Shown: one piece after another, positions 38,901 to 47,187 of the stretch
Layout: every line of letters begins with the position of its first letter
How positions within the stretch are numbered: the stretch's first letter is position 1
Assembly (NCBI GenBank): GCA_046715035.1
Contig: JBKJZR010000179.1
Coordinates: 1-56,387, forward strand
From: PALSA-1004 sp046715035
Lineage (GTDB): Bacteria > Pseudomonadota > Gammaproteobacteria > Burkholderiales > SG8-41
DNA: 56,387 nucleotides
Reading direction: 5' to 3'
The notes under the pieces: model-generated
The model's database searches: none
Seen by the model: only the letters and a program-made list of their open reading frames with translations
What the model was told of the DNA's origin: nothing
Position numbers and translations under genes: made by a program

Positions 38901-39932
38901 ATGTATGAACGCGAACTGGCAGCCGCCGCAGCGGCGCTTGTAGCGCCGGGCAAAGGCATACTCGCCATCGACGAGTCGAGCGGCACGATCAAGAAACGCT
39001 TCGACACGATCAACCTCGAATCGACGGTGGAAAACCGCCGCGCGTACCGCGACCTGCTCATCACCGCAAGCGGCCTCTCGCAATTCATCAGCGGCATGAT
39101 TCTCTACGATGAAACGATCAAGCAGAAAGCTGCCGACGGCAGACCTTTTCCGGAAGTGTTGGCCAAGAACGGCATCCTGACCGGCATCAAAGTGGACGCA
39201 GGCGCCAAACCGCTCGCCGGCGCTCAGGGCGAGACGGTCACCGAAGGACTCGATGGACTGCGCGAGCGCCTCGTCGAGTATAAGAAGCTGGGCGCAACGT
39301 TCGCGAAATGGCGCGCGGTCATCACGATCGACAAGAATCTCCCGAGTGCCAATTGCATCGAAGTCAACGCCCACGCGCTCGCGCGTTACGCGGCGTTATG
39401 CCAGGAAGCAGGCATCGTTCCGATCGTCGAACCCGAAGTGCTGATGGACGGCACCCATACGCTCGAAAGGTCTTACGAAATCACGGAGCAAACCCTGATC
39501 GAGGTGTTTCACGAGCTCTATCGTCAGCGCGTGCGCGTCGAGCACCTGGTGCTCAAGGCCAGCATGGTGATCGCCGGGAAGGACTGCCCCCAGCAGGCGA
39601 ACGTCCAGCAGGTCGCCGACGCAACGGTCCGGTGTCTGCTGCGCACCGTGCCCGCTGCCGTGCCCGGCATTGTGTTTCTCTCGGGCGGGCAAAGCGACGA
39701 GCTCGCGACCGCCCACCTCAATGCGATGAATGCGGCTGGCAAGACTGTGCCATGGCCGTTATCGTTTTCGTACGGACGCGCCCTGCAGGCGCCTGCACTT
39801 AAATCGTGGCAAGGACAGCCCGGCAATGTGGCCGCCGCGCAGAAAGCGCTCCACCATCGCGCCAAGTGCAACAGCGCCGCGTGTTTCGGGCGCTACAAGC
39901 CGGAAATGGAGCGGGAATCGCTCGCCGCGTAA
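38901..39932 (+). CDS. fba: Class I fructose-bisphosphate aldolase
   Basis: Cleaves fructose-1,6-bisphosphate through a Schiff base rather than a metal. The product has 343 residues. It begins MYERELAAAAAALVAPGKGI with the class I signature LAIDESSGTIKKRF. The Schiff-base lysine is Lys219 in VEHLVLKASMVIAG, and the conserved FLSGGQSDELAT and LSFSYGRALQ segments follow. This is the animal/plant-type class I family, not the zinc class II enzyme common in many bacteria. AGGAGAG provides a strong ribosome site. It closes the sugar-phosphate cluster. Confidence 0.95.
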   Translation: MYERELAAAAAALVAPGKGILAIDESSGTIKKRFDTINLESTVENRRAYRDLLITASGLSQFISGMILYDETIKQKAADGRPFPEVLAKNGILTGIKVDAGAKPLAGAQGETVTEGLDGLRERLVEYKKLGATFAKWRAVITIDKNLPSANCIEVNAHALARYAALCQEAGIVPIVEPEVLMDGTHTLERSYEITEQTLIEVFHELYRQRVRVEHLVLKASMVIAGKDCPQQANVQQVADATVRCLLRTVPAAVPGIVFLSGGQSDELATAHLNAMNAAGKTVPWPLSFSYGRALQAPALKSWQGQPGNVAAAQKALHHRAKCNSAACFGRYKPEMERESLAA

Positions 39933-40048
39933 GCTTCAAGACAGCAACTTGGACTACAGTGCCGGGCCTTCTAAATCGGCCCTGGGCGGCGCCGCCGCAA
40001 GTGTAGATTGCCTTTCGGAAACCGGTTATCATGATTTGACTTATAGGA

Positions 40049-40071
40049 CGCCCAGGGCCAACGGCTGGGCG
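40049..40071 (+). promoter_or_regulatory. Hairpin in the leader of tctB
   Basis: CGCCCAG and CTGGGCG form a perfect 7 bp stem with a 9-base loop in the gap between fba and tctB. It is followed by GAAAAC, not a T run, so it is not an obvious intrinsic terminator. A role in leader folding or transcript end formation is possible but unproven. Confidence 0.4.
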
Positions 40072-40108
40072 AAAACAACGAATTTTCATCGGTTCGGAGG
40101 GAGTCAAA

Positions 40109-40591
40109 ATGGCACTAAAAATCCAGGATCGGAAGGACCTCAACGCCGGACTGATGTTCATAATCATCGGCGGATTGTTCCTGCTCATCGCCGCCGGCGT
40201 GCCCGGCATCGCGAGCCTTCCAGGCTACTCGATGGGCACGGCGGTGCGCATGGGCCCTGCGTACTTTCCCACGATACTTGGAGGAATTCTGGTCGCGTTG
40301 GGCACGATCGTATTGTTCCGCGCGTTCGCGGTAGAGGGTCCCCCGCCGCCGCCGACGCATTGGCGGCCGCTGTTATGGATATTAGGCTCCGTGATCCTGT
40401 TTGGATTATTGGTGGGCACCGCAGGCATCATCATCGCGACCGCATCCGTCGTGCTGGTCTGCGCGTTCGGCGGTCACGAGTTCTACTGGAAAGAACAGAT
40501 AATCGAGGCGGTCATTCTGTCTTTGGCCGTGGTTGGCATTTTCAGCTGGGGCCTCGGGCTGCCGTTCAAGCTTTGGCCCTGGTCGTTCTGA
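40109..40591 (+). CDS. tctB: Tripartite tricarboxylate transporter small membrane protein TctB
   Basis: Small membrane subunit of a TTT-type secondary transporter. The product has 160 residues with four hydrophobic helices (about residues 13-33, 50-72, 85-110 and 125-150). It starts MALKIQDRKDLNAGLMFIII, and the RMGPAYFPTILGGILVALG segment is typical of TctB. A strong GGAGGG precedes the ATG. It is followed 30 bp later by tctA, and the receptors at 43976 and 44976 are candidate third components. Confidence 0.92.
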   Translation: MALKIQDRKDLNAGLMFIIIGGLFLLIAAGVPGIASLPGYSMGTAVRMGPAYFPTILGGILVALGTIVLFRAFAVEGPPPPPTHWRPLLWILGSVILFGLLVGTAGIIIATASVVLVCAFGGHEFYWKEQIIEAVILSLAVVGIFSWGLGLPFKLWPWSF

Positions 40592-40621
40592 CACCTGACC
40601 TTACGGATAACGGAGCCCGCG

Positions 40622-42136
40622 ATGGACACGAATCTCTTTGCTAACCTAGCTCTCGGCTTTTCGGTGGCCCTGAGCCTGCAGAACCTGATGTATTGTTTTC
40701 TCGGCTGCTTCCTCGGCACGATGATCGGGGTGCTGCCGGGCATCGGACCGGTCGCGACGATCGCCATGCTGCTGCCAATTACGTTCAACCTCCCACCTAC
40801 CCCCGCGCTGATCATGCTGGCGGGTATCTATTACGGGGCGAGTTATGGCGGATCGACGACGGCCATTCTGGTCAACCTGCCCGGCGAGTCGTCATCGGTG
40901 GTGACGTGTATCGATGGTTACCAGATGGGTAAACAGGGGCGCGCCGGGCCGGCGCTGGCCATAGCGGCGATGGGATCGTTCTTTGCCGGGACGGTCGGTA
41001 CGATGTTGATCGCGTTGTTCGGTCCGCCGCTGGCCGAGCTCGCTTTTGAATTCGGCGCCGCCGAATACTTCTCGATGATGATATTGGGCCTGGTCGCGGC
41101 GGTGGTCCTGGCGTCCGGCTCCCTGATCAAGGCGATCGCGATGATCATCCTGGGCCTGCTGCTCGGCCTGGTGGGCACCGATGTCAATTCAGGTATCGCG
41201 CGCTACAGTTTCGGCATCTCCGAGCTGTCGGACGGCATCGGTTTCGTGTCCGTCGCGATGGGCATGTTCGGTTTCGCCGAGATCATCAGCAATCTCGAGC
41301 AACAGAAGACGACCCGCAGCGTGACTTCCAAGGTCGGCAGCCTGATGCCGACCAAGGCAGACTTCAGAATGTCGATCGGGCCGATTCTGCGCGGCACGGC
41401 AATCGGCACGATCTTCGGCATCCTTCCCGGTTCACACACGGTCATCGCGGCGTTCTCGTCGTATACGCTCGAGAAGAAGATTGCGAAGGACCCGTCGCGC
41501 TTCGGCAAAGGCGCGATCGAAGGCGTAGCGGGACCCGAGTCGGCCAACAACGCAGCGGCGCAGACCTGCTTTATTCCGCTGCTGACGCTCGGTATCCCGA
41601 CCGGCGCGGTGATGGCGCTGATGGTGGGCGCGATGACGATTCAGGGCATCGCTCCCGGGCCGCAGGTGATGACGCAGAAACCCGACTTGTTCTGGGGCAT
41701 GATCGCGTCGATGTGGATCGGCAATGGCATGCTCGTCATTCTGAATCTGCCGCTGATCGGGCTGTGGGTGAAGTTCCTGAAGATTCCGTATCGCATACTG
41801 TTCCCCGGCATCTGCCTTTTCTGCTGTATCGGCGCGTATAGCATCAACAACTCGCCGATGGAGGTGTATCTCGCTGCCGGGTTCGGATTCTTCGGTTACT
41901 TTGCCGTCAAATGGGGATGCGAAGCGGCGCCGCTGCTGCTCGGCTTCGTGCTGGGACCGCTGATGGAGGAAAACCTCCGTCGCGCGATGTTGATCTCCCG
42001 CGGCGATCCGAGCGTGTTTTTCACGCGCCCGATCAGCCTGGGAATGCTGCTCGTCGCATTTGCGCTGCTGATCATGATCGTGTTGCCGCAGATTCGCAAA
42101 AAGCGCGAAGAGGTTCTTACCGAAGCAGTCGACTGA
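40622..42136 (+). CDS. tctA: Tripartite tricarboxylate transporter large membrane protein TctA
   Basis: Large permease subunit of the TTT transporter, taking up carboxylates delivered by a Bug/TctC receptor. The product has 504 residues with about 12 membrane segments. Duplicated family signatures are GVLPGIGPVATIAMLLPITF with YGGSTTAILVNLPGE in the first half, and GILPGSHTVIAAFSSY with LTLGIPTGAVMALMVGAM in the second. A strong terminator follows the gene, so it may be transcribed as tctBA. Confidence 0.96.
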   Translation: MDTNLFANLALGFSVALSLQNLMYCFLGCFLGTMIGVLPGIGPVATIAMLLPITFNLPPTPALIMLAGIYYGASYGGSTTAILVNLPGESSSVVTCIDGYQMGKQGRAGPALAIAAMGSFFAGTVGTMLIALFGPPLAELAFEFGAAEYFSMMILGLVAAVVLASGSLIKAIAMIILGLLLGLVGTDVNSGIARYSFGISELSDGIGFVSVAMGMFGFAEIISNLEQQKTTRSVTSKVGSLMPTKADFRMSIGPILRGTAIGTIFGILPGSHTVIAAFSSYTLEKKIAKDPSRFGKGAIEGVAGPESANNAAAQTCFIPLLTLGIPTGAVMALMVGAMTIQGIAPGPQVMTQKPDLFWGMIASMWIGNGMLVILNLPLIGLWVKFLKIPYRILFPGICLFCCIGAYSINNSPMEVYLAAGFGFFGYFAVKWGCEAAPLLLGFVLGPLMEENLRRAMLISRGDPSVFFTRPISLGMLLVAFALLIMIVLPQIRKKREEVLTEAVD

Positions 42137-42160
42137 GCGTTCGTTTCAAGCAATACCTGA

Positions 42161-42192
42161 TTTGCCCCGGACGACCTCCGGGGCAAATTTTT
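42161..42192 (+). terminator. Intrinsic terminator after tctA
   Basis: TTTGCCCCGGA and TCCGGGGCAAA form an 11 bp perfect stem with a five-base loop (42161-42187), followed by five T residues. It is the clearest rho-independent terminator in the window. It sits only 54 bp before the start of the aconitase X gene, so it either ends tctBA transcription or acts as an attenuator for the downstream genes. Confidence 0.88.
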
Positions 42193-42245
42193 CTGCACTG
42201 CCGTTAGAGCTCCATTCCTCTTGATCCGCCGCGACGGACCGCGCG

Positions 42246-43487
42246 ATGCGCCTGACGCCCCACGAAAAAAAAATGCTCAAGGGTGCCGGCGGGGACGCGG
42301 CCCGACAGGCCCTAGAGCTGCAGATCGAAGTCGGCAAATTCTTCGGCGCCAAGCGCCTCATCCCGGTTTCCAACGTCCACATGATGGGCGATATCGAGGT
42401 CATGGGCGACAGCGGCAAAGCGTTTCTCGAGCGCATGACCCGGCTTAACGCACGCTGCGCCGTGCCGACGACGACCAATGCGCGCTGCATCGATTTCGAC
42501 TACGTGGCGAAGCTCGGACAGGACCCGCGCGAGGCCGCGAAGGAAAAACAGCTGATCGGCTATCTGCGGCAAATGGATGTCATCACTGCCGATACCTGCA
42601 TCAATTATCAGACGCTGTACCAGCCGCACAAGGGCGAGCACGTCGCCTGGGGCGATACTGGCACGGTGATTTACGCGAACTCAGTGTTCGGTGCGCGCAC
42701 CAATTTCGAAGCCGGGCCGGCAGCGCTTGCGGCGGGGATTACGGGGCGCGTCGCCGAGTACGGATTCCATCTCGACCGCCACCGCAGAGGCACTTTCCAG
42801 GTCGAGCTCGCCGCACCTCTGGACGACTTTGCCGACTGGGGCGCGGTCGGCAGGCTCGTGGGTGAAAGCCATCAGGATTATTACGCGGTGCCGGTATTCA
42901 ACGGCATGCGGCGACGTCCCTATGCCGACCAGCTCAAACATCTCGGCGCCGCGCTGGCGAGCCATGGCTCGATGGGCATGTTTCATATGGTCGGGGTCAC
43001 GCCCGAGGCGCCGACCCTGACGGCGGCCTTCGGCGGCGTCAAGCCGAAAGAGAAGATGGTCATCACCCGGCGCGATATCGAGCGCGTCTATGCCGGTTAC
43101 AGCGCTAAAGGCAATCCGCTCAACCTGGTCGTGTTCTCGGGGCCTCAGCAGTCGCTGTTCGAGATGAAACTCCTTGCCGAGCTGCTCGACGGCAAACAGA
43201 TCAGGGCGGGGAGCCACCTGTTCGTCACGACGAGCAATGGCGTGAAAAGCGCGGCGCGGCAGCTCGGCTACCTGCAGCGCATCGAGGCCGCTGGCGGCAT
43301 TGTGCTTGAGGGCGTCTGTTTCTACATCCTGCAGAACATCGCGCAGATCAGAGTGCGCAATGGCTGGAGCAACCTCGTCACCAACTCTGCCAAGCTCGCC
43401 AATATCATCGGCGCACACAAGTTCAACAGTATCCTGCGGCGCACGGCGGACTGCGTGCACATCGCAGTGACCGGGTCTGAACGATGA
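42246..43487 (+). CDS. Aconitase X, large (catalytic) subunit
   Basis: Member of the AcnX (DUF521) hydro-lyase family. The product has 413 residues. Family features: the N-terminal KMLKGAGGDAARQALELQIEV, the PVSNVHMMGD segment, the cysteine-containing TCINYQTLYQPHKGEHVAWG and VIYANSVFGARTNFE near residues 118-155. Known AcnX enzymes dehydrate cis-3-hydroxy-L-proline (bacteria) or mevalonate 5-phosphate (archaea). The substrate here is unknown; the neighbouring carboxylate transporter and receptors suggest an imported hydroxy-acid. It overlaps the small-subunit gene by 4 bp. Confidence 0.88.
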   Translation: MRLTPHEKKMLKGAGGDAARQALELQIEVGKFFGAKRLIPVSNVHMMGDIEVMGDSGKAFLERMTRLNARCAVPTTTNARCIDFDYVAKLGQDPREAAKEKQLIGYLRQMDVITADTCINYQTLYQPHKGEHVAWGDTGTVIYANSVFGARTNFEAGPAALAAGITGRVAEYGFHLDRHRRGTFQVELAAPLDDFADWGAVGRLVGESHQDYYAVPVFNGMRRRPYADQLKHLGAALASHGSMGMFHMVGVTPEAPTLTAAFGGVKPKEKMVITRRDIERVYAGYSAKGNPLNLVVFSGPQQSLFEMKLLAELLDGKQIRAGSHLFVTTSNGVKSAARQLGYLQRIEAAGGIVLEGVCFYILQNIAQIRVRNGWSNLVTNSAKLANIIGAHKFNSILRRTADCVHIAVTGSER

Positions 43488-43960
43488 GCGTTCGACGTCC
43501 CGCGACCGGATTCAGAGTAACGCGGGCGTTCGGTTGCGCTGTCGAGGGTGTGGCGCTCATCTCGCGCGAGGGCTTCAGCCCGCGCTATGACCTCGACCGC
43601 TGGAGCGGAGAGATCTCGCGTCCGGGGCACGCGCTCGAAGGCCACAACCTGAAAGACAAGATCCTGATTACTCCGAGCGCCAAAGGCGGCATTGCCGCGG
43701 GATGGGCTTTTTACGACATCAAGGCCAAGGGGATTGCGCCGCGGGCGTTCATATTCGGCGTGACCAATCCGGTCATGGTGCAGGGCGCGGTGTTCGCGGG
43801 AATCACCATCACCGAAGGATGGTCGCGCGATCCCTACGAGATCGTGACGACCGGCGATCTCGTCCGCGTCGATCCGAGGCGCAGGACCGTCGAGGTGATC
43901 GGTCGGGCGCATGAGCTGCGCATAGAACAGCGAGGCCACGCCCGCTTACCTGGCACATAG
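43484..43960 (+). CDS. Aconitase X, small (swivel) subunit
   Basis: Swivel-domain partner (DUF126-like) of the AcnX large subunit. The product has 158 residues starting with an ATG that overlaps the upstream stop by 4 bp, so a 1:1 complex is likely. The core reads LEGHNLKDKILITPSAKGG, then an alpha/beta segment ending GVTNPVMVQGAVFAGITITE. Where many family members have a GRGSSSGS-type loop, this one has AKGGIAAGW, so the active-site edge contributed by this subunit may differ. Confidence 0.85.
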   Translation: MSVRRPATGFRVTRAFGCAVEGVALISREGFSPRYDLDRWSGEISRPGHALEGHNLKDKILITPSAKGGIAAGWAFYDIKAKGIAPRAFIFGVTNPVMVQGAVFAGITITEGWSRDPYEIVTTGDLVRVDPRRRTVEVIGRAHELRIEQRGHARLPGT

Positions 43961-43975
43961 CGTGGAGGCGTGAAC

Positions 43976-44953
43976 ATGAACCGCACGGTAATCTGGAATA
44001 TCGCGTTGTGCGCGCTCGCAGCTGCAGGCAGCACGGCGGCGCTCGCGCAGCCGGCGTATCCCACCCGCGCGATACGCATGGTCGTGCCGTTTCCTCCGGG
44101 CGGCACGACCGACATTCTCGCGCGCGTTGCCGGCCAGAAAATCACCGAGGCAACCGGTCAGCAGGTGATCGTCGACAACCGGCCCGGGGCGGGCGGCAAC
44201 ATCGGCACCGAGATCGTCGCCAAGGCACCTCCCGATGGCTACACCTTGCTCGCAGCCCCCGGCAGTACGCTCACCATACACCCGAGCCTTTACTCCAAGC
44301 TGCCCTTCGACACGCTCAAGGACTTCGCACCGATTACGATCATCGCAGCGGTTCCGAATCTGCTCGTCGCGCACCCGTCGTTGCCAGTGAAAAACGTCAA
44401 GGAGCTGATCGCACTCGCCAAGGCCCGGTCCGGTCAGCTTAATTACGCGTCGACCGGCGCCGGCCAGTCGACGCATTTGTCGATGGAATTGTTCAAGATC
44501 ACGGCCGGGATCGACATGACGCACATCCCGTACAAAGGCAGTAGTCCGGCCCTCACGGATCTGCTCGCCGGTCAAGTGCCGGTGATGTTCGATAACATGC
44601 CATCCTGCCTGCCCCACGTGAAAGCGAACAAGCTGCGCGCGCTGGGGCTCAGCACGCTCAAGCGTTCGCCCGCATTGCCGGCACTTCCGACCATCGCGGA
44701 ATCGGGATTGCCGGGTTTCGAGGTGAGCGTCTGGTTCGGCATCCTTGCGCCTGCAGGTACGCCGCGCGACATCGTAAGCCACCTCAACGCCATCATCGTC
44801 AAGGCGCTCGCCAGTCCCGACATGCGCGAGCGTCTCGCCGGCCAGGGCGCAGAGCCGATTGGCAACACGCCCGAGGAATTTACTGCGCAGATGCGGCGCG
44901 ACCTCGTAAAATGGGCGAAGGTGGTCAAGGATGCAGCTATCAAGCTCGACTGA
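43976..44953 (+). CDS. Bug-family (TctC-type) periplasmic solute receptor 2
   Basis: Product of 325 residues from the ATG at 43976, which has GGAGG seven bases upstream; a GTG at 43970 is too close to it. A signal peptide covers about residues 1-24 (NIALCALAAAGSTAALAQPA). The mature part has YPTRAIRMVVPFPPGGTTD, VDNRPGAGGNIGTE and HIPYKGSSPA. Its position straight after the aconitase X genes and near tctBA makes it the best candidate receptor for that transporter. The ligand is unknown. Confidence 0.93.
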   Translation: MNRTVIWNIALCALAAAGSTAALAQPAYPTRAIRMVVPFPPGGTTDILARVAGQKITEATGQQVIVDNRPGAGGNIGTEIVAKAPPDGYTLLAAPGSTLTIHPSLYSKLPFDTLKDFAPITIIAAVPNLLVAHPSLPVKNVKELIALAKARSGQLNYASTGAGQSTHLSMELFKITAGIDMTHIPYKGSSPALTDLLAGQVPVMFDNMPSCLPHVKANKLRALGLSTLKRSPALPALPTIAESGLPGFEVSVWFGILAPAGTPRDIVSHLNAIIVKALASPDMRERLAGQGAEPIGNTPEEFTAQMRRDLVKWAKVVKDAAIKLD

Positions 44954-44975
44954 GCGCACATCGAAGCGAGTCAAT

Positions 44976-45953
44976 ATGAAGATTACCGCAATCCTGGGAA
45001 CGGCATCATCCGCAGTGCTTGCGCTGGCGGCGCAGACTGCGTCCGCTGCGGACATTTATCCCAACCGGCCGGTACGCATCATCGTCGCATATACCCCCGC
45101 CGGCACGACCGACATCCTGGCGCGCGTCATCGGTCAGAAGATGAACGAGGCATGGGGCCAGCAGATCGTCGTGGACAATCGCCCGGGCGCCAACGGCAAC
45201 ATCGGCACTGAGCTTGCCGCCAAGGCAACCCCGGACGGCTACACCCTGTTGATGGCGACGGCAGGCACCCATGGCATCAACCCGACGCTTTACACCAAGC
45301 TCGCATACGACGCGCTCAAAGACTTCGAGCCGGTCAGCCTCGTGGCGATCGTGCCCAACATACTGGTCGTCAACAACTCGGTGCCCGCCAAGAGCGTGAA
45401 GGAGTTCATCGAATGGGCCAGGAGCCGCGCCGGCCAGATCAACTACGGTTCGCCCGGCAACGGCAGCACGGGGCATCTGTCGACCGAATTGCTCAAGTCG
45501 ATGACTGGCATCAAAATGACGCACATCCCCTACAAGGGTAGCGCGCCTACGCTCGCTGATCTCATGGGCGGGCAGATCCAGGTGGTGATCGACAACATGC
45601 CGCCCTATCTGCCGCAGGTGAAGGCCGGCCGCATTCGCGCGCTCGCCGTATCTCCCGCGAAACGGTCTCCCGCAGTTCCCGATTTGCCCACCATCGCCGA
45701 GGCTGGGGTACCCGGCTACGACGCCGGCTCGTGGTTCGCCCTGTATGCGCCCGCCAAAACGCCGAAGGCCATCGTCACCCGATTGAGCGCGGAAACTGCC
45801 CGCATCCTCAAGCTGCCCGACGTGAGTCAGCGGCTGTCGGAACAGGGCGCGGAGTCCGTCGGCAGTACTCCCGAGCAGTTGGCCTCCCACACGCGCTCGG
45901 AAATCGCGAAGTGGGCAAAGGTCATCAAGGACTCCGGCGCTCGCGCGGAATGA
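44976..45953 (+). CDS. Bug-family (TctC-type) periplasmic solute receptor 3
   Basis: Product of 325 residues from the ATG at 44976 (MKITAILGTASSAVLALAAQ), which gives a clean signal peptide ending near TASAAD. Mature signatures are YPNRPVRIIVAYTPAGTTD, VDNRPGANGNIGTE and HIPYKGSAPT. It lies 22 bp after receptor 2 and is clearly related to it, most simply a duplicated and diverged pair. An acyl-CoA dehydrogenase gene follows 75 bp later. Confidence 0.93.
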   Translation: MKITAILGTASSAVLALAAQTASAADIYPNRPVRIIVAYTPAGTTDILARVIGQKMNEAWGQQIVVDNRPGANGNIGTELAAKATPDGYTLLMATAGTHGINPTLYTKLAYDALKDFEPVSLVAIVPNILVVNNSVPAKSVKEFIEWARSRAGQINYGSPGNGSTGHLSTELLKSMTGIKMTHIPYKGSAPTLADLMGGQIQVVIDNMPPYLPQVKAGRIRALAVSPAKRSPAVPDLPTIAEAGVPGYDAGSWFALYAPAKTPKAIVTRLSAETARILKLPDVSQRLSEQGAESVGSTPEQLASHTRSEIAKWAKVIKDSGARAE

Positions 45954-46028
45954 CCTACGGCTTGGCCGCGCCGGATTCCTCATGCGGGGCCGGTTGCTTG
46001 CATCCACACGCAGGCTTTCAGCATCGCA

Positions 46029-47186
46029 ATGATTAAAGACCCGGAAACCTTCGGCCTGCTGCTCGACGCGATCCGCCGTTTCGTGCGCGAGCGGCTGATC
46101 CCGGCGGAGCATGAGGTCGCCGAGAGCGACGCAATCCCGCCTGCGATCGTCCAGGAAATGCGCGAGATGGGGCTGTTCGGCCTGGCGATCCCGGCTGAGT
46201 ACGGGGGCCTCGGACTCACGACCGAGGAGGAAGTTCTGGTCGGCATGGAGATGTGCCGGGCGTCGCCCGCCTTCCGCTCGATCGCCGGCACCAATAACGG
46301 TATCGGCTCGCAGGGCATCGTCATCGACGGCACCGACGAGCAGAAAAAGAAATACCTGCCGCGCCTCGCCAGCGGCGAGCTCATCGGGTCGTTCGCGCTC
46401 ACCGAGCCCGGTGCGGGCTCCGACGCGGCTGCTTTGACCACAAACGCGCGGCGCGACGGCGATCACTACGTGCTGAACGGCGCCAAACGCTACATCACCA
46501 ACGCGCCGGAGGCCGGCGTGTTCACGGTGATGGCGCGCACGGACCCCGGCAACAAACATGCGGGTGGCGTATCGGCATTCATCGTCGAGCGCGATACGCC
46601 CGGCCTCTCGGTGGGCAAGCATGACGTGAAGATGGGCCAGCGCGGCTCGCATACTGCCGACGTCATATTCGAGAACGTGCGCGTGCCGGCGGGGAACATT
46701 ATCGGTGGCAGGGAAGGCGTGGGCTTCAAGACGGCGATGAAAGTCCTCGACAAGGCACGGCTCAACATTGCCGCCGTGTGCGTGGGCGCGGCCGAGCGCA
46801 TGCTCGACGACGCGCTCGCCTACGCGCTCGAGCGCAGGCAGTTCGGCAAGCCGGTCGCCGAATTCCAGCTCGTGCAGGGCATGCTCGCCGACTGCAAGGC
46901 GGAAATCTTCGCCGCGCGGTGCATGACGCTGGAGGCGGCACGCATGCGCGACAGCGGAACGGCAGTTACCCTCGAAGCCTCGTGCTGCAAATACTTCGCC
47001 TCGGAAATGTGCTGCCGCGTTGCCGACCGCGCGGTGCAAATCCACGGCGGCGCCGGCTACATGCGCGAATACGCCGTCGAGCGGTTCTACCGCGATGTCC
47101 GTCTGTTCCGGATCTTCGAAGGCACGAGCCAGATACAGCAGCTCGTCATCGCGCGCGGCATGATCAAGCAGGCGCAGGGACGCTGA
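46029..47186 (+). CDS. Acyl-CoA dehydrogenase
   Basis: FAD enzyme oxidising an acyl-CoA to its 2,3-enoyl-CoA. The product has 385 residues, the family norm. Signatures are GSFALTEPGAGSDAAALTT near residue 120, GAKRYITNAPEAGVF, ERRQFGKPVAEFQLVQG near 260, and the QIHGGAGYMREYAVERFYRD segment. The catalytic base is Glu364 in FRIFEGTSQIQQL, the position used by medium- and short-chain enzymes. The stop is 1 bp from the next ATG, so it is almost certainly co-translated with the carboxyltransferase. Confidence 0.95.
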   Translation: MIKDPETFGLLLDAIRRFVRERLIPAEHEVAESDAIPPAIVQEMREMGLFGLAIPAEYGGLGLTTEEEVLVGMEMCRASPAFRSIAGTNNGIGSQGIVIDGTDEQKKKYLPRLASGELIGSFALTEPGAGSDAAALTTNARRDGDHYVLNGAKRYITNAPEAGVFTVMARTDPGNKHAGGVSAFIVERDTPGLSVGKHDVKMGQRGSHTADVIFENVRVPAGNIIGGREGVGFKTAMKVLDKARLNIAAVCVGAAERMLDDALAYALERRQFGKPVAEFQLVQGMLADCKAEIFAARCMTLEAARMRDSGTAVTLEASCCKYFASEMCCRVADRAVQIHGGAGYMREYAVERFYRDVRLFRIFEGTSQIQQLVIARGMIKQAQGR

Positions 47187-47187
47187 C

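Noticed and set aside
44608..44623. A CCCCACGTGAAAGC sequence resembling parS
   Set aside because: It has several mismatches to the parS consensus outside the central CACGTG and lies inside a receptor gene far from the origin cluster.
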